DNA of 64,000 nt from Metallyticus violacea (taxonomy: Eukaryota; Arthropoda; Insecta; Mantodea; Metallyticidae), in assembly GCA_030762175.1 (NCBI GenBank), contig CM060842.1, forward strand, positions 43,463,001 to 43,527,000. Direction: 5' to 3'. A model generated the notes under the pieces. The model was not told the DNA's origin, ran no database searches, and saw only the letters and a list, made by a program, of their open reading frames with translations. Below, one piece after another: positions 25,643 through 36,393 of the stretch (its first letter is position 1; each line of letters starts with the position of its first letter). Position numbers and translations under genes: made by a program.

Positions 25643-25816
25643 GGGATTGTGTGCCATTAAGTAGGCGGCTAAATATTGCAACAGTGGCAAATCTCCTTTG
25701 ACTACAGCAGGAAAATATTCGTAAATATAAATTTATAGCGGATTGTGTGCATGGTACTGTTAGGGTGTAATAAATCATTGCAATGGTGGCAAATCTCCTT
25801 TAGCTCCGGCAGAAAA
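25643..25816. repeat. Diverged tandem duplication, about 97 bp unit
   Basis: 'ggattgtgtgc' plus 'ttgcaacagtggcaaatctc' (25643-25714) recurs as 'ggattgtgtgc' plus 'ttgcaatggtggcaaatctc' (25740-25816). Both are followed by a 'cagcagg/cggcag' and A-rich stretch. The second ends in a run of about 16 A. Confidence 0.75.
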
Positions 25817-26309
25817 AAAAAAAAAAAACATCCTAACATAGGGATTCTGAACCACTCTTCACAACTATAATATTACGCTCTAACAGTCTGAACTATCATG
25901 CCGTTGCGCTTGAAAGGTTATTATCTAACTATATCTGTGAAAGTCATACCACCTTCAGCTCTCCCCGCGTCGCTCAGAATTACATCTCTACCACACTGGC
26001 AGTCAGATCTTTCTTGTATGGATAGTTTTTCTTAAATAACGGCAAGAATAAGAAGTGAGACGAAGAGAGCTGAGAAGGGCCGTTCAAGCATGTCAGTATA
26101 TCTTGAAGATGCATGAACCCTACAGTGCCATAAGCTTCATACTCCATGTCCCCTTTTTGTACCATCTTTAGACTTGGGGCAAATATTAAATATATGCATA
26201 GGTAAATAATTCATAATTTGAAATCAACACTTCATGACACAAGCTCTGTGATAGGAAAAGAGACAGAAAATTCAGGGCAAAATGTAACAAGTGTCAAGAA
26301 TTTGTATAT

Positions 26310-27055
26310 CACGAACACAATAATTGTATAACATTATAAATGAGTTCAATGCCGTATTTTTGTATACCAGATTATAAAAAAATCGTCATTGTATCGATAG
26401 AGATTATTTAGTTCATTACATAACCTCATCAAATAGTTTCTTGTAATTAGACAAAAAAAATTAACCTTCTGCTACTACACATGGAATACCAAGCTTAAAA
26501 TCTGTGTTAAAACTTATTTTCATGGTTTGAAGTTAAAGTACTTACTTAATATAATTCAATACATACTTTTAATAACATGCTACAGCATTTTCATTGTTAT
26601 TAACACTGCTCAAACAATGTTACTGGAATCTTACTGTATTAAAGTTGTTTTCATCGGTTTGAAGCTGCAGAATGTCTTTAAAGCGCACTTCATTTTATAT
26701 AATATAGCACTTTCATTGTTATTAATAGTACTTAACAATGGAGAACAAGATTACTGGAATCTTGGTCTTTATTCAACCAACTATTAAATTTCTTTTATTC
26801 CTTCTGCTAAATATCATACGATTTTCGTAAAAATTACTAAACTATTATATTCCATTTTGTCAAAGGCTAGATAGTAAATTAAATAATAAATAAATATTCG
26901 TATATTTTACTATTCTGACCGGTTTACTCACAACAATTATTGCACACCTTTACTTTTTTAGTGTCTGAATAGGATAGCAATAAAATAAAATTTATATTAA
27001 TGTGAAATTTTATAAGTCAATACCTACTTTTATTATGCTTATGACGTCCTTAATT
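26310..27055. repeat. AT-rich dispersed repeat R, scrambled copy 3
   Basis: Modules of repeat R occur here out of order. 'aataattgtataacattata...gtataccagattataaa' (26310-26372) is joined directly to the 'gtcattgtatcgatagagat' module. The intervening module 'agcaataaaataaaatttat...tatgcttatgacgtcc' lies 600 bp further on (about 26975-27053). A segment at 26826-26895 is the reverse complement of the copy-2 left end ('cattttgtcaaaggctagat'). Confidence 0.65.
26502..26763. repeat. Diverged tandem duplication, about 132 bp unit
   Basis: Unit 1 (26502-26633) and unit 2 (26634-26763) both start 'ctgt.ttaaa', contain 'ttttcat.ggtttgaag' and 'ttttcattgttattaa', and end 'ttactggaatctt'. A partial third unit may precede them near 26480. 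An 86-codon hydrophobic frame (26527-26787) is a by-product of the duplication. The array sits inside the scrambled repeat R copy. Confidence 0.7.
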
Positions 27056-27060
27056 GTAAG

Positions 27061-28345
27061 GGATAAGGAATGCGGTGTGTAATCTAATAATGCATTATAT
27101 TTAATTTATAAACCTCTTTCAATAATGAAATTACTAAAATAAATGTATGGGTATCTTCAGTTTATAAATGCCATAATTTATGTAGCACGGACTACCAAGC
27201 AAGTTAGAGTTGTATCCCAGTAGTATTTCAAGTGGATGACTAAATAGACATTACTTTCATTACTATAATCATATGGTTTATAAGAGATAAATTAACAAAG
27301 TAAAGACCTAACAATGCCATATTTGAACTATAATAATTACAAACAAAGAATTACAGAGACTGTACCCCGCTTAACATCAGTATGGATCAGAATTGTTTAT
27401 TTTTCAAGGTTTAAAATATATGCCTTTGACACAAGTGGCGCTTTTGCACACTCCAACATTTTAGCCCGTGGGGAACTGAATTGGAAGTATTATGTAGAGG
27501 TAGAAGTTAAGGAAATTCACGACTTCCACGCTGTCTGAGTGGCCGTTAGAAATCATTGGATGAAGACGTGGATAATCTCCGCAGTCGAACTGCAGCAGGT
27601 TGTAACACAATATGCAAGATGCCATAAATTTGGGATATTTCTCGCGGTGTAGTGAGACATGGAAGTGACGCTTGTATTTAATAAAAAGAATTAAATGTCC
27701 TACACGGATTTTAAAAACCCGGAAGCCAAATATTTCAGAACCAATATTGATATAAACTAATTTTACTGCCTATATATGAAAAACTTACTCCTGAAGCTCC
27801 ATTTCTCCGTCATACACCTACATACAACAGACGATAGTTTCGCAGAAATATATTTTTAGGAAATTGTAAATTGGTGGATAAACTCAGTACATTAGAACAT
27901 ATGTACAATACGTGTTACAATACGTAAGTGTTTTCATATAAACCACAAAATTCTTACACACCTGGAGAACAAAGAAAAGTGTGGGATTCAAATCCGACAA
28001 TGTGGAGCCTGTTCGACGAGATCTCTACGAACAATCCAAAAGGGAAGTTATCATTTAGTCATTTCATACCGATATAGTTTAAATGTGGCGGGACGTCGTC
28101 CTCCAGCCTATAGCCCGCAGTGCTCAAATCCGACATTATAGCAGTCACCAAACACCTGCAGCTATGGTTATCAGTCACAGTTGCACTGAAACACATGGCC
28201 AATGATGAGAAGTTTCTCGTAATTTGATGCAAGTGTAGTAAAACGTTCCATTGGCGTTGAAATACACTTTCGTTTCATGGGAAGGTAAAGTTTGATAGGA
28301 AATTCTCTTCTAGTTCGTCTTGTACGGGAACTAATTTTTTTTTTT
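27061..28345. other. No gene recognised
   Basis: AT-rich. A 74-codon plus-strand frame (27314-27538) has no recognisable motif. Confidence 0.4.
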
Positions 28346-28400
28346 GAGTAGTGTTTAACGCCCGTTTTCACTACTGAGGCACCACAGGCGGCGGGCACTA
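28346..28400 (-). mobile_element. SINE family A, 3'-terminal fragment (A4)
   Basis: Only the last 55 bp of family A: reverse of 'tgcctcagtag' and 'aaaacgggcgttaaacact'. It is preceded on the plus strand by a run of 13 T at 28333-28345, which is the A-tail in reverse. The copy is strongly 5'-truncated. Confidence 0.85.
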
Positions 28401-29449
28401 ATTAAACACCCAGTTTTACCAAAGATCACATGATCACATAGCTTACTTTTTACATCTTCTTGAATGGTACACAATAATAGAATCAAACTATAATCTTAAT
28501 ATATTGTGCATCTTGCACTAAAATGTAAAGAAAAGTAAGCTAATTTAAGCTAACGGTTCATGGTTTAGATGTTTTGGTTTCTATGGTTTGTATATACGGA
28601 AATTATTTTTTAACGTGCAATACCTTCCCACGATATACGAAGTCTGAACTGGGTAAATGCGCGACAGAAGCAAAGACCTGAACAGTTCCAGGTATCTTTC
28701 CTTTTGTATCTTTTGTACCGAATTGGGATGTCAGTGATTGAGCTCCACATTAAGAATAATTAAATGACATATCTAAACAACAGTGGAAAAAACACTTCCA
28801 ATGCAATGGCTAGCATTGAACGAAAAAAAAAAAAAAATGACTCCCTGAGTTGAGATATTTATGGAGCACATTGTACTTCTGTATGTAATAAACTTAAAAC
28901 CCGAGTTCATAGAGCAACTATAAATATCAATAGTTATACATTAGAGTGTGTTTAAGGCTAACAATGCACAAAAATGAAAACAATGACATACATCACAAGG
29001 ACAATGACCCTTTAAAATGGTTTTACCGCTGTTTCAATTTACTTATTGCGGGGGGGGGGAGGTTTCTTTTATGGTTTTTGCGGGTTGAAACACGATTGTA
29101 ATCGTTCGTCCATTCCTGAGATTTACTGTTCTGTGTTTACCAACAACAATGAATACTGCTTGTAAAATATGCATGAAAGTTATTAGTATGAAACCTAACG
29201 TTTAATCTTTGTTCATTTAGTTAAACCGTAGTATACATGCATAATCATTGTTAAAGGCTTTTTAGTTAAACAAATGACTACAGGAGACATTTCTTGAGTA
29301 GCATTGTAAATTACCAAGGCTCAAAACATTTATATACCTTAACGATTATTAAAGACACGCGTTTATTCATGAGCATATAAAAAATTTAAGAACAGTTTCC
29401 GGGTATAAGGTTACTGGCAGAATATTTCATCTCTAGCTAAAGCACCAAT
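28401..29449. other. No gene recognised
   Basis: AT-rich with a poly(A) run near 28825 and a G9 tract near 29050. Confidence 0.45.
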
Positions 29450-29534
29450 ACAGTGTGTCCCATTCGAATGTAGTCCAAATTTTGCACCTCTACTTTTGAT
29501 GAAATTTGAAGAATTGCGTTGACATTTTAAAGCT

Positions 29535-30085
29535 ATGTTTCGTAGCTCAATAGATAGAAAACTTGGGAAATCTGCTTCTAGGAACAGCTTAGATTGGAAG
29601 GCATGGGCCTTCAAAGTGAGAAAGGTGTTAGAAAACATCGGATTGGGAAATATTTGGATAGCAGGTCAAGGTAATAGGAGAATGTATAGAGGAAGGTCAG
29701 GATATGTACAGGCAGCATACAACCGCGCAATGTAGGGATATCTCGCTGGAAGTGCGAATGGGGTTAAAATCTTGGTGAGAGATGAGGCTGTACCCAATAC
29801 AGGACCAGACTCATTAAACAGGGACTCGCATGGTTTAGGCTTGGAGCATGGCGGCAGATCAGAATCTCAGGTGTAAATGGACTGAGAATTTGCTCCTTAT
29901 GTGGAGGGGAAGAATCATAGTCGCACATCCTAGCGAACTGTAGCAGCACTGAGGTGTCCTGGAAGTACCTGCCGCCTTCCTTTACTGACTCTAACAGAGG
30001 GCAAGGGACCTGCTGGCAGGCAAGGATGAGGAGCAGTAGGCAAATTCATGTCGAAGATGAGACAGCTCAGATCTGAAAAGACTGA
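29535..30085 (+). pseudogene. LINE C-terminal fragment with zinc-binding motif (pseudogene)
   Basis: Plus-strand frames resemble the C-terminal region of arthropod non-LTR retrotransposon ORF2. A first open part (29535-29735) carries 'WKAWAFKVRKVLENIGLG' and a 'GNIWIAGQGN' segment. After a frame break comes 'AWFRLGAWRQIRISGVNG', then 'ICSLCGGEES' stop 'SHILANC' (29887-29940). This gives C-x2-C ... H-x4-C, the zinc-binding arrangement found at the end of several LINE clades. The internal TAG sits between the CC and HC pairs. The reading breaks more than once, so it is inactive. Upstream reverse-transcriptase domains are absent, consistent with 5' truncation typical of LINE insertion. Confidence 0.7.
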
Positions 30086-30204
30086 AAACGTGGACAACTG
30101 AATTAAAATAATGTATGTATAGATGATATTGTGTTTTCTTGTTTCACTGACAGGGGGAAGAAGTACTTTGTTCTGAATGTTTACATTAAGCTAATATTCA
30201 TATG

Positions 30205-30242
30205 GTTAAGTTTATTATTATTATTATTATTATTATTATTTT
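30205..30242. repeat. (TTA)n microsatellite
   Basis: About 11 uninterrupted TTA/ATT units shortly after the LINE fragment. It could have grown from the LINE tail. Confidence 0.95.
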
Positions 30243-30689
30243 AACTACGTTAAACAATGGAGGTATAACTTATTTATTTAAGTAATGTACTTTTGGTGTA
30301 TTATGAAAGTAGGGTCGGGCAGACCCGTGCTAAGGTTGCAATGTTAATAAATATTATGTACTTTAATTTGTATAAATACACTAATTCATTCACAGAAACC
30401 TTGGCAAAATCGTGGGATTGTACGTTGGGAGGAAACTATAGTGATAGTGCGTCGCGACGGCTTCTTGCACATTGGGTCAGTCTCCTGATAAGACGAGGTG
30501 TTAAAACATACAACAGTATTATGAGAAAGAGAGTGTACTTCTTGTGAAAATTGGATTATGGCCCAGAGGAACTTAAGGTCTAGGTATAAAAGTGCGACCT
30601 GGGAATTCCTAATGTTTTCACAAATGTCCACTTTACTTCCATAACTGAAAATATTAAGGACTGCTTTTGAAGTCCTCTTCGCGTTCAGC

Positions 30690-31130
30690 ACGGTGTTCTC
30701 ACGGCTGTCAAAAAGCCTGGATCATGTTATACTCAGATGTTTCATTGTCAATGAACTTGATGTTCAGAAACTCGTTATCCTCGTAGGTACACTCCAGGAT
30801 GTCCTAAGCGAACAAGGAATTGTTTTGGGCACAAATTTCACCGCCACTTTACACACGTTGAAATTTTCCGAAATGTGCAGAGAAGGTGCTGATTCACAAC
30901 GATCTCCATAATCATACAGCGCACTTTCTGGACAACAGCTGTATTTTCTAGAATTCAGAATGTGCAATGTGCGCTATTCGTTGAACTTGTAAACTTTCAC
31001 TTTAATTTGTGTAAATCTCGCTGGATGTTCACCAAGAAACCTGTTGAATCTTCTGAAATCGTTGTGCTTGGATATCACTTAACTTTTGGCAAAGTTGTTG
31101 CAGCACCGCTACTCCTGTGTCGTCTACCGC
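30690..31130 (-). pseudogene. Mariner-type transposase remnant
   Basis: On the minus strand, 'VCKVAVKFVPKTIP' corresponds to the conserved segment ending in VPxxLT of mariner transposases. After a frame change, 'NEFLNIKFIDNETSEYN' occupies the place of the FLxxIITGDESWxYxYD block, with the catalytic Asp position eroded to D-N-E. Order and spacing fit the family. Many stops and shifts make it non-functional. The match is weaker than for the copies at 39.6 and 42.9 kb. I see no inverted repeats. Confidence 0.5.
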
Positions 31131-31161
31131 GAAAAAGGAAATCCATCAGTAGCACAGCCGT

Positions 31162-31556
31162 ACACCGAATGGGGTGGCTCAGGTGGTAATCTTGGGCCCT
31201 GTCCTTGGATTCCTTCGTAATTTCCCTTAGCAGATTAGACCAAAGAATCTTTCCATTCCAAGAGTTTTCTATTCATCTTATGTTATTCCGTTCGTTCCGT
31301 TGCAGGGTCGAAAATGCCAAAGGAGGTGCGCTGGTGCGGTTTGACAGTGGCTTGCACTTCCGAAATATTTTTGTTCCTGGAAGCTGCCTTTTAAGGGGGA
31401 TGGACACTCCGTCTATGTAATTGCCTCAGGGTCCTTACCGCCCACATCCCATCCATTTCTCCCGAAAGCAGCTCAATTGGGATCGCAGGCACAAACTGCC
31501 AGCCATTGTGTAAGGTTGAACAGCCTAAAATTTCCCCTCTGTCCCTAATAAACCAA
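31162..31556 (+). mobile_element. SINE family C copy (C3)
   Basis: The degraded head has 'ggggtggctcaggtggtaat'. The body has 'cattccaagagttttctatt' and the family hallmark 'gtgcgctggtgcggtttgac' followed by 'agtggcttgcact'. Next come 'ttttaagggggatgga', 'ctcccgaaagcagctc' and 'gcacaaactgccagcc', ending at 'ctaataaaccaat'. The B box is not recognisable. The 71-codon frame through it is SINE sequence. Confidence 0.82.
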
Positions 31557-33680
31557 TATCGTCTCGTACGTCACTCTGAAAGGGAACTAACCACACAGTG
31601 ATGCCATTAAAATTACGTAAACTCATGAAAATTCTCTCTCATTTGTTTTCTTCAAGTTCTTTTTAAATTTATATTTAGGTCAAAACAGGTATCCCTAGTA
31701 GTGTAAAGCCTTAGAGGGTTCGTGGCAATGAAGAGTTCAACTGAAATTTGTCTTCACTATTAACGAAATAAAAGTTGAAATTGCGATATAAATTGAATGG
31801 ATATAAATGTAGAAGTTATGCTGATTCAAAAACACATTCTGTTTATGAAAAATCTACGAATTCGACTTGAAAGTGACTTTTCTACGATTTGTGCATATGT
31901 TTGATATAATTGCAAGATCTGGAAGATGTTAAGATGTTAAAAATGTAACAAATAACAAAGTTTAGAATTACTCAATGCCTAATATTACATAGATCATACA
32001 TGTCAATTGCAGATCCGCGCAAACAGAATCTACAGCGAGCAATGCCTTTGGGATGTTATTTGAAACAACCGGTAGTGACAGCATTTCAGTTTTTTCCCCT
32101 AAGGTGCATTACATTTATTTTTTCAATGTGAAACATTCATTTGTAGAAAGCATTAAATACCAAAGTTCGCAAGAGTTTCCACAGGTGGGTAACTGGAGGG
32201 CACTATTTGTTTTAAATTTCTATTTACTCTTAAGCTCGTGGCAGTAGGTAATGAAATACAAGTAGTTGCTCAAACTTCTAAACATACTTTTAGGTTGTTT
32301 TTAAGTTGTAAAGTCAGCTCTACTTAAGTAATGATTCATGTCTGGATTTAGTCATTCTGTACTATTTATTTCTTGCCAATGTGTGCTATTGGCATATAGA
32401 TAAACATAAATATCGTTGCCTAATCTACTAATTAAATAAACGAATTACCAATTGTACCTTCTGCTTTTATTTCTTCACTTGGGCTCATTCGTAGCAATGA
32501 ACTAAAAGACTATTAATAATTGGTAAAGCTTTTGACTTACTCCTAGAAATAAATTAATTAGAATTAAAGGGAAATAGGCTTGTTTTGGGGGTAAATATAT
32601 AAACTGAAATTATGACAAAGTTTTTTTTTTCATTAAATAACAACCTTTCTTCTAAAAGTTTAATCTCCAACGCTTACATGTCCGCCAACACATCGAAAAC
32701 GTTCCATATATTTATTACGTAACAATCAATATTATTGTCATCGTTAACACTGACTCCAATTTACACAGTGAAAAATTACGAATTTTATTAAATTACATAA
32801 TAAAATTAATTTGATTTAAATACTAGTAATGGAAAAACATTCTATGTTACACAAGAGTCAACAATCTGCATATGCCATCATGGAAATTATAGACCTGACA
32901 TTAAATTTTCCACTCTTGAATAAAATTTGAATTTACTCTCTTATAACCGATATAGAAGAAAATACTTCATAACTGGACATTATTATTTCTTTATAGGCAA
33001 CTGTTAAAAAATAACATATACGAGTTTAACAGGGGCGGCGGAGTGCCCTGTCTCTCCAATGTTAAAATAGCGCTTATTAGGTGAAAATATTTTTTTCAGA
33101 TTCTATGCAGAGTTGGGAGCTATATTTTTGCAGATTTTTATGAAAGCATTGAGAATAACTTATTACAGAACTATTTTTATCTACGCTTTCATTAGAGAAA
33201 TATGCTTTTTAATATGTAAATAATTTTATTACACTTTTGTGGAGTTCATGTGTAAATTCGATAAAAAGCCTTAATCAAATACTATGTTAAGTTCAACAGA
33301 AGTGTTAGTTAAACATATCCTAAAAATTTGAAGCAAATTGGTGAATTAGATTCTGAGAAAACATACATTCCAGACATAGGTTAGAGTATGTTCTTTTTAT
33401 ACAAACTCCTAATTAACATATGTGTAATATTTGCCCCGTTATTACATCATAAAATCATCAAAATGTACCTTTTAGCATGAAGTTTGGAAGGAAAGACATT
33501 TGTCAGAGTGGGAAAATGCATAATCGAGTCTTTTCATGCAGAACATATGTACTTATAGCACTGCATAAACTGTACCTCGTTTAAAGAGGAGCTTCTATCG
33601 ATTTTGAAAATATAAAAATATAAAAAGTAACTATTTAATCATTTTTGCCTTTATGGAGTCCATCAAGGAAGTCGTAAAAA
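31557..33680. other. AT-rich, no gene recognised
   Basis: Very AT-rich with frequent stops and no motif. Confidence 0.45.
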
Positions 33681-33690
33681 ATAAAACACC

Positions 33691-34098
33691 GAGCGAAACG
33701 GCAACTGTTGAGACTCGTATTTAGAAGCTGCTGGGTTCACCTCCTGTTGGGTCGGCGAAACTGAATTTTTTTTTTCGTGGTTTACCCGGTCACAAGGAAA
33801 GTATTTACAGTCCATGAATATCCCGTTCTCCCATTCCACATTATTTCATTTCGTTGGTTTTGTGCCAAGGCAAGGTTGCCTAGCGCGGTGTGATGGAGGC
33901 TTGCGATTTGAAAATGTCTCTGCGCCGGCCTCGGAATGGAATAGAGGTGCGCCTTTTGAGGAGCACGAAAAATTCTATTTGGAAATATGTTACGGATCTT
34001 ATTCGTGTCCGCGCAGTCGCCGCCTTTTCCTCACCTCATCTGTTCCTCCGTGGGCACAAAGGGTTTGCCGTAGGCATTCTCCTCCATATAACAAATAA
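33691..34098 (+). mobile_element. SINE family C copy (C4)
   Basis: Head remnant 'gttgagactcgtatttagaa' and B-box-like 'gggttcacctcc', then T10 (33762-33771), 'cgtggtttacccggtc' and the hallmark 'tagcgcggtgtgatggaggc' with 'ttgcgatttg'. The 3' half has 'gaggtgcgccttttgagg'. 'ataaaaca' occurs at 33681 and 34099 and may be an 8 bp target-site duplication, but the A-rich tail makes this uncertain. Two overlapping plus-strand frames here are SINE sequence. Confidence 0.82.
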
Positions 34099-34219
34099 AT
34101 AAAACAGATATTCAGTTTGACTTAAGATAATATTAAACTCTTCCTTCACAGTACCCACTTTACAGTTTAAACGTACCCTCAGTGAGTTCTTTACATCTTA
34201 ATGTGATTTACATCTTACC

Positions 34220-34680
34220 TCACGTAGAAACTCTCCAAGTTTTGTAACAAATAAAAAAATTGACGCTAGTGCAAATGCGCATGGTATGACAACATACAGA
34301 ATTTTGTGAAATGGCATGAACAGCTGTTAGAAACAGGTTCTGTGCTAAGAAAGAACGGAAGCGGGGAGGGGAGTGCCTGCCAATAAGAAATATGAATATA
34401 CCGGCGCACTTTACCACACGTATGAAAGATGACTTCATCTGAGAATGCCACATGATTGTAATCATCAATGTGAGATAACGTTGAATTGCGAACTCTGCCC
34501 GTCCAAGTTTGTTATTTGACTGCAGCTTGTGCACAATTTGGATTTTATGCTGTAAGTCGCAATCTTTTATGGACAATATCGTGAACAGTGAACTTTGTAA
34601 TACCCAGATCTGAACTGCTCCATGGAATTTACTACTTTCTCTTAAAGCATTAACTGTTTTATTTCCTTTCCAAGCTCCAA
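34220..34680 (-). pseudogene. Tc1-like transposase fragment
   Basis: On the minus strand, the sequence from about 34650 downwards reads 'LGITKFTVHDIVHKRLRL', a helix-turn-helix segment. In a neighbouring frame comes 'YSIKSKLCTSC', or 'KIQIVHKLQSNNKLGRAEFA' in the 118-codon open frame. A further frame gives 'AFSDEVIFHTCGKVRR' (34380-34450), matching the FSDExxFxxxGxVNR block that carries the first catalytic Asp of insect Tc1-like transposases. The order (HTH, YKIQ-type linker, first DDE block) is correct, but it spans at least three frames. The later DDE blocks are not seen. Ends and inverted repeats were not found. Confidence 0.72.
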
Positions 34681-36090
34681 ATCCGAGCTATGAGAGACCA
34701 CTTCTTTCACGGACATCTAGATCACCCTCCTTCTCCACTGCCCCTGATCTATTTGAGCCTGCAGGTTAAGAGATATTTTTTCTGCGCATGGAGTCTCAGA
34801 TTTTGCCTATCTATATCTCGCAAACGCCTGTTAACTATTTTCCAACTATTGTGCGCAATGGGCTCTCCCCTTAACCACATATATTATAGTCCAATTTTGT
34901 CTACTAGATTAGTAAGCACAGGTAGTCTCTGCCGTCTAGACTTTTTCAAAACGTGTATACCTTAAGAACTGCAATTAACATGCATACTTTAATTATTATT
35001 TTATAAAAGCGTTTATTTGGTCTTTTAGCACTGTAGAGTAGATCTTCCCGAGTTTCGAACAGCCGATAACTACTCAAATTAGTATACTTGTCATAATTAA
35101 GGATGCAACAAATATTTATTTAAGTTCTTAAGTATTTTTGCCACGAACAACCTTTCATTTTTGATCTAAGTTACTATGCCAGTTTCTCGCTAACTGCCGC
35201 GAAAGCATATTTTCATTTCCTTAGCAAGAAGCTACTCCGGTAAGCACTTCCTTCCCGCTGTGATGCTATCAGGGCGCTTCCCGTGACTGACAAATTTCCG
35301 GAAGTGACGTTATCGTCGCGCGAGATGTGGTAGACCTGACAACGTTGCGTCTATTTCCGTCCCGCTGAGACAGCGCGCTGCTAATCCATTGATATAAACA
35401 CGCGCCCCAATATATCGGTGGTTTCACTATCGATTACGGATATTTGATATGGAGTGAAGTTCCGCTGCTTCTTACTTCGCACTCGTCTGTTTGTTCCTGG
35501 CAGCATCCGGGACCAAAGATGAAAAATGTATTAGCTATCCAATGATAGTTCTTTTATTTTGCGGCTATACGGCAAACATTGCACAACAAAATTGAAGGAC
35601 AGCGTATGAATTTTTTATAGATCTAAAGGAATACAAACAGAATGAATACTGAAACCAGCTGATACTAAAGTTTCTTTAACACAAGGAACTGCATTTTTAA
35701 TATCCAGTGCTATAAATACTCAGTGTGATGATTATTTAAAGTACATTTCTCACGACGGTCTTGAAACTATAGCTTCTTTCAGCATGATAAAATTACATTT
35801 TTAAACAGTAATTTAGTGTTATATATAAAGAAAAAATATAATACTTAGGGACAAACAATTAATTTGTTCATTTACCCGCCAAAGTACGTTAATCATTATC
35901 TTTATGGATTAGACCCCCATGGCCTGTTCCGGCTCAATACTCCATCACTTTCTACGTCTGCCAATGTCTCTTCTGCCCCTTGAATCTATATATTCATACC
36001 TATTTTAGAAATTAGATGCTGTTCATCTTCTATAGATGTCCAACGCTTCTTGTAATTATGAACTTGATGCATAATTGGCATAATTTCTAA
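34681..36090. other. No protein gene recognised
   Basis: Apart from the GC-richer patch at 35230-35520, this is AT-rich DNA. The 91-codon plus-strand frame at 34690-34965 has no motif. Confidence 0.4.
35230..35520. promoter_or_regulatory. GC-richer, CpG-containing patch with TATA-like box
   Basis: This block stands out from its AT-rich surroundings. It holds several CGCG motifs ('gtcgcgcgagatg', 'cagcgcgctgct') and a 'gatataaacacgcgcc' motif near 35390. It could be a promoter with first exon, or an LTR, since both fit the texture. No open frame or duplicate copy in the window supports either. Confidence 0.2.
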
Positions 36091-36100
36091 CTCTATCAGT

Positions 36101-36383
36101 ACCGCCATTGGTGGCCGAGGTCGTTAAGACACGGACTCATGAGCGGGAGGTCTGGGATTCGAATCCCGCCAGGACCGTCCTCCCTGACTGGGTTTTTTTC
36201 CAGGTTTTCCTCATCTTCATAACTGGAAAATACCGGGGAGGTACCTAAACTTAGACCTGGAACGCTTCCTTCCTTTAAAAAAATATCCTTTCCCAATTTA
36301 TCATTTCATTTCATGTATCATCAGTGTCCACCGCCTGTGGTGCCTCAGTAGTAAAAACGGGCGTTAAACACCACTAAAAAAAC
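36101..36383 (+). mobile_element. SINE family A, full length, perfect target-site duplication (A5)
   Basis: The best-preserved family A copy. Head: A box 'ggtggccgaggtcgttaag', B box 'ggattcgaatccc', then T7 at 36193-36199. Body: 'ccaggttttcctcatcttca' and 'ggaggtacctaaacttagac'. 3' end: 'tcatcagtgtccaccgcctg', 'tgcctcagtag' and 'gggcgttaaacaccac' followed by an A-run. The flanking 'ctctatcagt' at 36091-36100 is repeated exactly at 36384-36393. A perfect duplication means a comparatively young insertion. Confidence 0.96.
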
Positions 36384-36393
36384 CTCTATCAGT

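Noticed and set aside
29452..29470. 'cagtgtgtcccattcg', similar to the Tc1-like terminal repeat at 17,952
   Set aside because: I found no inverted partner nearby, and the following sequence is LINE. It is kept only as a remark.
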